Below the pieces are notes generated by a model. That model was not told the origin of the DNA. It made no database searches and was given only the letters and a program-made list of their open reading frames with translations. A stretch of 64,000 nucleotides of DNA from Protula sp. h YS-2021 (Eukaryota > Annelida > Polychaeta > Sabellida > Serpulidae): NCBI GenBank assembly GCA_949752745.1, contig OX457025.1, positions 97,095,804-97,159,803 of the forward strand. Reading direction: 5' to 3'. Position numbers and translations under genes: made by a program. Positions 59,621-64,000 of this stretch are shown here, piece by piece (the stretch's first letter is position 1; each line of letters begins with the position of its first letter).

Positions 59621-62600
59621 GTGAGTCCATGCGCCTTCTGTCCCATATTTGTGCTAAAAATTTAGGTTTTACAGATCAGAGGGGACAGTATATGGAGTAA
59701 TTGAGTCGTTTTTTATTGATTGACGTATGTGAACTTTAATTTCCTGCAGAATCATTTATGAAACATTTTATATTAAGTAAGCATGAGACGCTGGTATGTA
59801 AGGCAGGGAGGGAGCTGGAGGTGTTTGTTGGATACATTTTATACCAAGTTTTACTCAACCGCCGTCATCTATAGTGGCCTGCCGTTACCTATAACTCAAT
59901 TCAAAGAAAACTTTTTTTTTACGAAAATATCACCCAGCCATGGGGATTGTGGTTTATATGCCGTTTGTGTGCCGCTAATTTCCTCATCTAAAATCATTAC
60001 TTAAATCAACACTTAATTCACATTTTCTCAAGTGAGAAAATTCACACAGATATTTTTTTTTAGATGCTAGATATAGATTTCCATGTCCAAATTTGACTGA
60101 CCTTGAAATATATTTTTGCATATGAATTAACCGAATAAGAATTGAACTGAAAATGAAAGTGTCGAGTCACTAAAATTACTCTGTTTTGTGTTTGATCTCT
60201 TTGGGGTGAGTAGAGTTTCATTTTACTTTTCTAATCTTGCCTGTGTACAGTCTTTTTCTCTTCTTCTTTTTCCTCTTCTTCTTCTTCTTCTTTCTTCCTT
60301 CACCAATAACAAGCATCCCACTTGTCTTAAATATCTCTGTTATCTACTAATTTATGATGGTGTAATCTGGCAGGAGTGGGATTTGAAACGTGTCTGTGTG
60401 GGTTACGGAATAAAGCGGTAGCGTTATAGTTTTGAACGGGCAATATTTCATGGCGTAGTGGGCAACAATGAACATTCAGCAAACGGTGGTTTCGTTAGAA
60501 CCAACATAAAATTATGACGTAGACTGGACCCAACAGCATATGCTGACGTATATAGGGCCAACATAAAATGGTGACGTGCGTAGGACCAACTGCATATGCT
60601 AATATAAAAGGACCAACAAAAATGATGACGTACAATGGAGCAACAGCTGTCACAGCCATCCGCATACTTCCCTGTCACGGACATCCGCATACTTCCCGTC
60701 AAGACATACTTTTCTTGTTATTATTTCGGGCCGTCTAATGAACGGTGGGCGCCGTTTGAACACGTACATACACGTAGTGTCTATAGAGATGTCAGTAGGG
60801 GCGTTATTTTTAGACATCTTCATCTTGTATCATTGGTTAACATTTCATTGGTTTGACTGTAGTTCAGCAATCACACATTTGCTATCGAGTTATAAGGCTT
60901 TGCTTATAGTCATTGCGTTGACTATTTTTAGATCAGATTGCAAATGTACAATGCTCTTGTTCTATTTTGTGCAATTATTACACTTTTCTGCCGACAGTAA
61001 AACAAGTGAAGAAAGTGCAATAAAAACAAGCAGCTTCAGTATCAAACATATCACATGGGGTGGGCAGTAGTAAGGAGAGGGAGGGGTGGCACTACGAAAT
61101 TGGGGAATTTGGCATGGTGGGGGGGGGGGGGGGGGGGGGGCTTGCGCGGGAGAGCGGAGTGAAGAAAGGTTTTCACTTTCACAGCGAAACCATTGCTATG
61201 CTTTTAAGGGATATGTAATGTGTGTGGGGGGGGGGGGGAGGGGGGCTACAGGTGGGGCAAGGGAAGAAGGGGGATGGGGTGGGAGTTATAGCGCACCAGT
61301 TGGATAATGCTAATGCTTGTGACGGTGGTTTGTTTACTTACACACGAGACACCAGTTCAGCAAAACACGTCACTGTAAATGAACTGCTGACGTCACATTT
61401 GTCTATGTTTCTTCGAGTTTAACAAAGCAATATTTTTGCCTTTCCAAAACTACTAATCAGAATACTAGCACGGCGTTTTGATGCTTAATACTATCTCCCT
61501 CCCATCTAGTAATCTCACTAATCTCTTAGATAAGCCTTTTAATGTATTTTGGAGCTACTTTAACCCAGCAATGCTGCCAATTTGATAAATGAAGTCCATC
61601 CGTACTTCAGCGCGCAAATAAAATCAATGAAACACTACCTCGTGTTTCTTGTTTATGAAACACTACCACGTGTTTCTTGCTTATTTCTCATTCTAACGAG
61701 ATTAGGTCAAACTGCCACAAGGGGGGTGACGTCACATTTATTTTTGCGCGCAAAATTACAGAAGCACTTTCGATTTAGGATATCTTTTTTCATTTTTACA
61801 CGAGATTTTCGGATATTCTTTCTGGATTGTTCAACATACTTCACAAATGTAAGTTTCTGCTTCGTTTGGTGGCCAGGAACCTAGGTTTCTTGCCTTAGTT
61901 GTTGCACAATTCGGCACTTTGTGCTTCGGAACCTACCAGATCCAGTGTTTGCTCATTCGGAGCTATCGTCTCGCTCGGAGCTACATTCTGCCAATGGATC
62001 TATGCTAGGTTCGACTAACGTTGTTTAGCAGCGTTTAGTCGTGTGATCCGAGGTTTGGGAGAGTCTGGAAAAGGTTTTTTGTTCGCAGCTGTCTGACAGC
62101 AACACGCCATTTTGGCGGGACCGCGTCAATATCTTTTTCCTCACCCCCTTACCTTCAGGTGGCATAGTCGGCGACGCCAGTGCGTTCTTCACACTTCGGT
62201 CTTGCTGCCCACCATTGGATCTTTACCCAAATCGCAATTCTTTGCAGTCTGGGGCGGTTTTCGGTGCCTGACATTATCTAGGTCATGATAGCTGTCACGC
62301 CACCATCAACCGCGGCGAGAAAAAATGGGTTTTCCCAAGCCCTACAGGCTTAGTTTGCACGGACGAGTTGCTTACTTCCTGGCAGAACAGGGCTGCGTAC
62401 TCCTTGTCCACGGCTTTTCGAGCTACACTGGGCAGGTTTTGGGTGTTTTTTCTCGGGAAATCCTTCAAGAATGCATCGCGGGTTTTCCCCATTGTTCGTA
62501 CGACGTCACGTGATTTGTTGTTTTGACAACAGCTCACACGTTGCACGAAAGTTATTTCGCACTCGCACCGCGAAAGTAAAGGGGTTTGAGGAGGACTAAT

Positions 62601-62680
62601 TGGGAATTCAGTTGTCTTTTAGTCCCATCTATTGCATATATCACCCCACTCCGAGTACGAATTAGCAGTTTAAACTACCA
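59621..62680 (+). other. Intron after e40, no S6 exon seen
   Basis: AT-rich DNA with CTT repeats (60255-60300), a short ACCAACATAAAATGATGACG repeat (60480-60640) and G-runs at 61119-61141 and 61226-61247. I searched for a FFxxIIIVLNLIFGVIID-like S6 exon and saw none. Confidence 0.55.
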
Positions 62681-62689
62681 GGACTCCCA

Positions 62690-64000
62690 CTCCAAACTTC
62701 GCGAGACGGTGACCTCTCTGTCATGACAGCAGATTCGCGTGACAAGAAGTTTCTGTCGTGCGAAATAAGTGCGTGTACCGCCGAATTTACTGTGAGTTCT
62801 GAGTAATGGGTTATTAAACTACAGTAAATAAGAATGCTTCCGTTTAATGGGTATTTCACAATGGCTAGATACGAGGTTAAAGTGAATACACTTGTCGGAA
62901 GGTTACTTGTTGCAGTATGTGGTTTGTAATGACAGCTGAGATTCGCGCGACAGTGGAGTCTTGTCATAACAAAAGATCACTGTAGCTACAGGTTAACGCT
63001 TGCCACGGGCAGTTGGGCGTAAATATTACGTAGCAATAGAGTGATGTGGCGCTGGAAATGTTTAATTTTTACGAAAAAAAAAAAGCAGCAAAAGCAGCGC
63101 ACCACAAATGAGTTGTAATACTGCAAAGCAGCAAGTGTTCATTCGTCATAGCAAACAGATGTTGCTTGACAACGGTTGTACCTACGAGCTGAATTCACGA
63201 CGAGCAAGTTTCGCTGCACCCTGAAACTTACTGCAGGTTAATGCTGGATTTCAGACTGCAGTTAGGGGGTAATACGTGGGGATGATTTTTGTTTTATCGA
63301 ATTTAGCACAATATACGATTGAAAAAAAAAAATTTCATCCCAGAATTCTGCAGAACAGTTGGCTTGTCTTTGTCATGACAAACAAGTTTCGCACGACCAA
63401 CAGGTATTTTGTCATGACGAAATAAATGTCACTACAACCTCTCGAGTTCTGCAGAACATTTCTTCTTTCGTCACGACCGAGCCAGTTTGGCGCGACCGAC
63501 GGACTGTCGTGACGAAATAGTTTCACGGCAACCTGAAACGTACTGCAGGTATCAGATGCTGGACTTTCAGAACGCATTGAGGGTGAATACCCTGGGACGA
63601 TCTTTTATCGATTCGATTCAAAATGTCATTCCGGGATTCTGCAGAACAGTTGACTTGTGTTTGTTCATGACAAGCAAGTTTCGCACGACCAACGGGTATT
63701 CTGTCATGACGAAGTAAATGTCATTGCAACCTTTTGATTTCTGCAGAGCATTCCCTCTTTCGTCACGACGAGCAAGTTTCGCGCGACCAACAGACTGTCG
63801 TGACGAAATAAGTTTCGCTGTACCCTGAAACTTACTGCAAGGATCAGATGCTAGATTTCAGACCGCAGTAAGGGGTAATAGTTCGGGATGCTTTTTGTTT
63901 TTATCGAGCTCTTAGCACAATAGACGATTCAAATGTCATTCCGGGATTCTGCAGAACCGTTGGGCTTATATTTGTCATGACAAGCAAGTTTCGCACGACC
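62690..64000 (+). repeat. About 300-bp tandem repeat continuing past the window
   Basis: Three clear and one degenerate copy. Shared motifs are GAAACTTACTGCAGG, TCATTCCGGGATTCTGCAGA, GTCATGACAAGCAAGTTTCG and CGACCAACAGACTGTCGTGA. The array is cut by the window end. Confidence 0.88.

Noticed and set aside
62295..62546. Overlapping open frames on both strands near the window end
   Set aside because: No recognisable domain on either strand. Probably chance in a GC-richer patch.

Overview
This window is eukaryotic nuclear DNA. It carries one side of a single very large, intron-rich gene on the + strand. I reconstructed 40 consecutive coding exons (e1 to e40, 166 to 59620). All have GT donors and AG acceptors, and all 40 phases chain without a break, giving about 5.17 kb of coding sequence (about 1,723 residues). 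Both ends are missing: the N-terminal ligand-binding part lies before the window, and the last pore helix and C-terminus lie after it. Exons are GC-rich at third positions. Introns are AT-rich, mostly 0.3 to 5 kb, and packed with minisatellites. The organism is an invertebrate animal or another large-genome holozoan or protist. I cannot place it more precisely.

The protein is a divergent member of the IP3 receptor / ryanodine receptor family of intracellular Ca2+ release channels. In order, the exons give: the central alpha-solenoid and second RIH domain (e3 to e22); a charged, Lys/Arg/Glu-rich linker (e24 to e26); the RIH-associated domain (e27 to e30) with the two glutamates that line the Ca2+-activation site in RyR and IP3R; a pre-channel region (e31 to e35); TM1 (e36); TM2 (e37); an acidic loop (e38); an S4-like segment (e39); and S5 plus pore helix plus a shortened, altered selectivity-filter motif (e40).

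Two features stand out. First, four exon positions are represented by tandem paralogous exons: e2 (three copies), e23 (four copies, each exactly 98 nt), e33 (two copies, each 56 nt) and e36 (two copies, each 138 nt, encoding TM1). They look like mutually exclusive alternatives. For e23 and e33 the length is not a multiple of three, so including two copies would shift the frame. Second, more than twenty exon-intron boundaries are embedded in tandem duplications or minisatellites whose unit contains the splice site plus adjoining exon sequence. The functional site is always the outermost copy on the exon side, and up to about 25 decoy sites lie in the intron.

The remaining intron space holds ordinary satellites, simple repeats, two short inverted-repeat (MITE-like) elements (29386-29742, 47321-47871) and unannotated AT-rich sequence. 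I saw no second gene, no rRNA or tRNA, and no CRISPR. The long open frames on both strands in 41.2-42.3 kb and 56.4-58.2 kb are products of the repeats, not genes.
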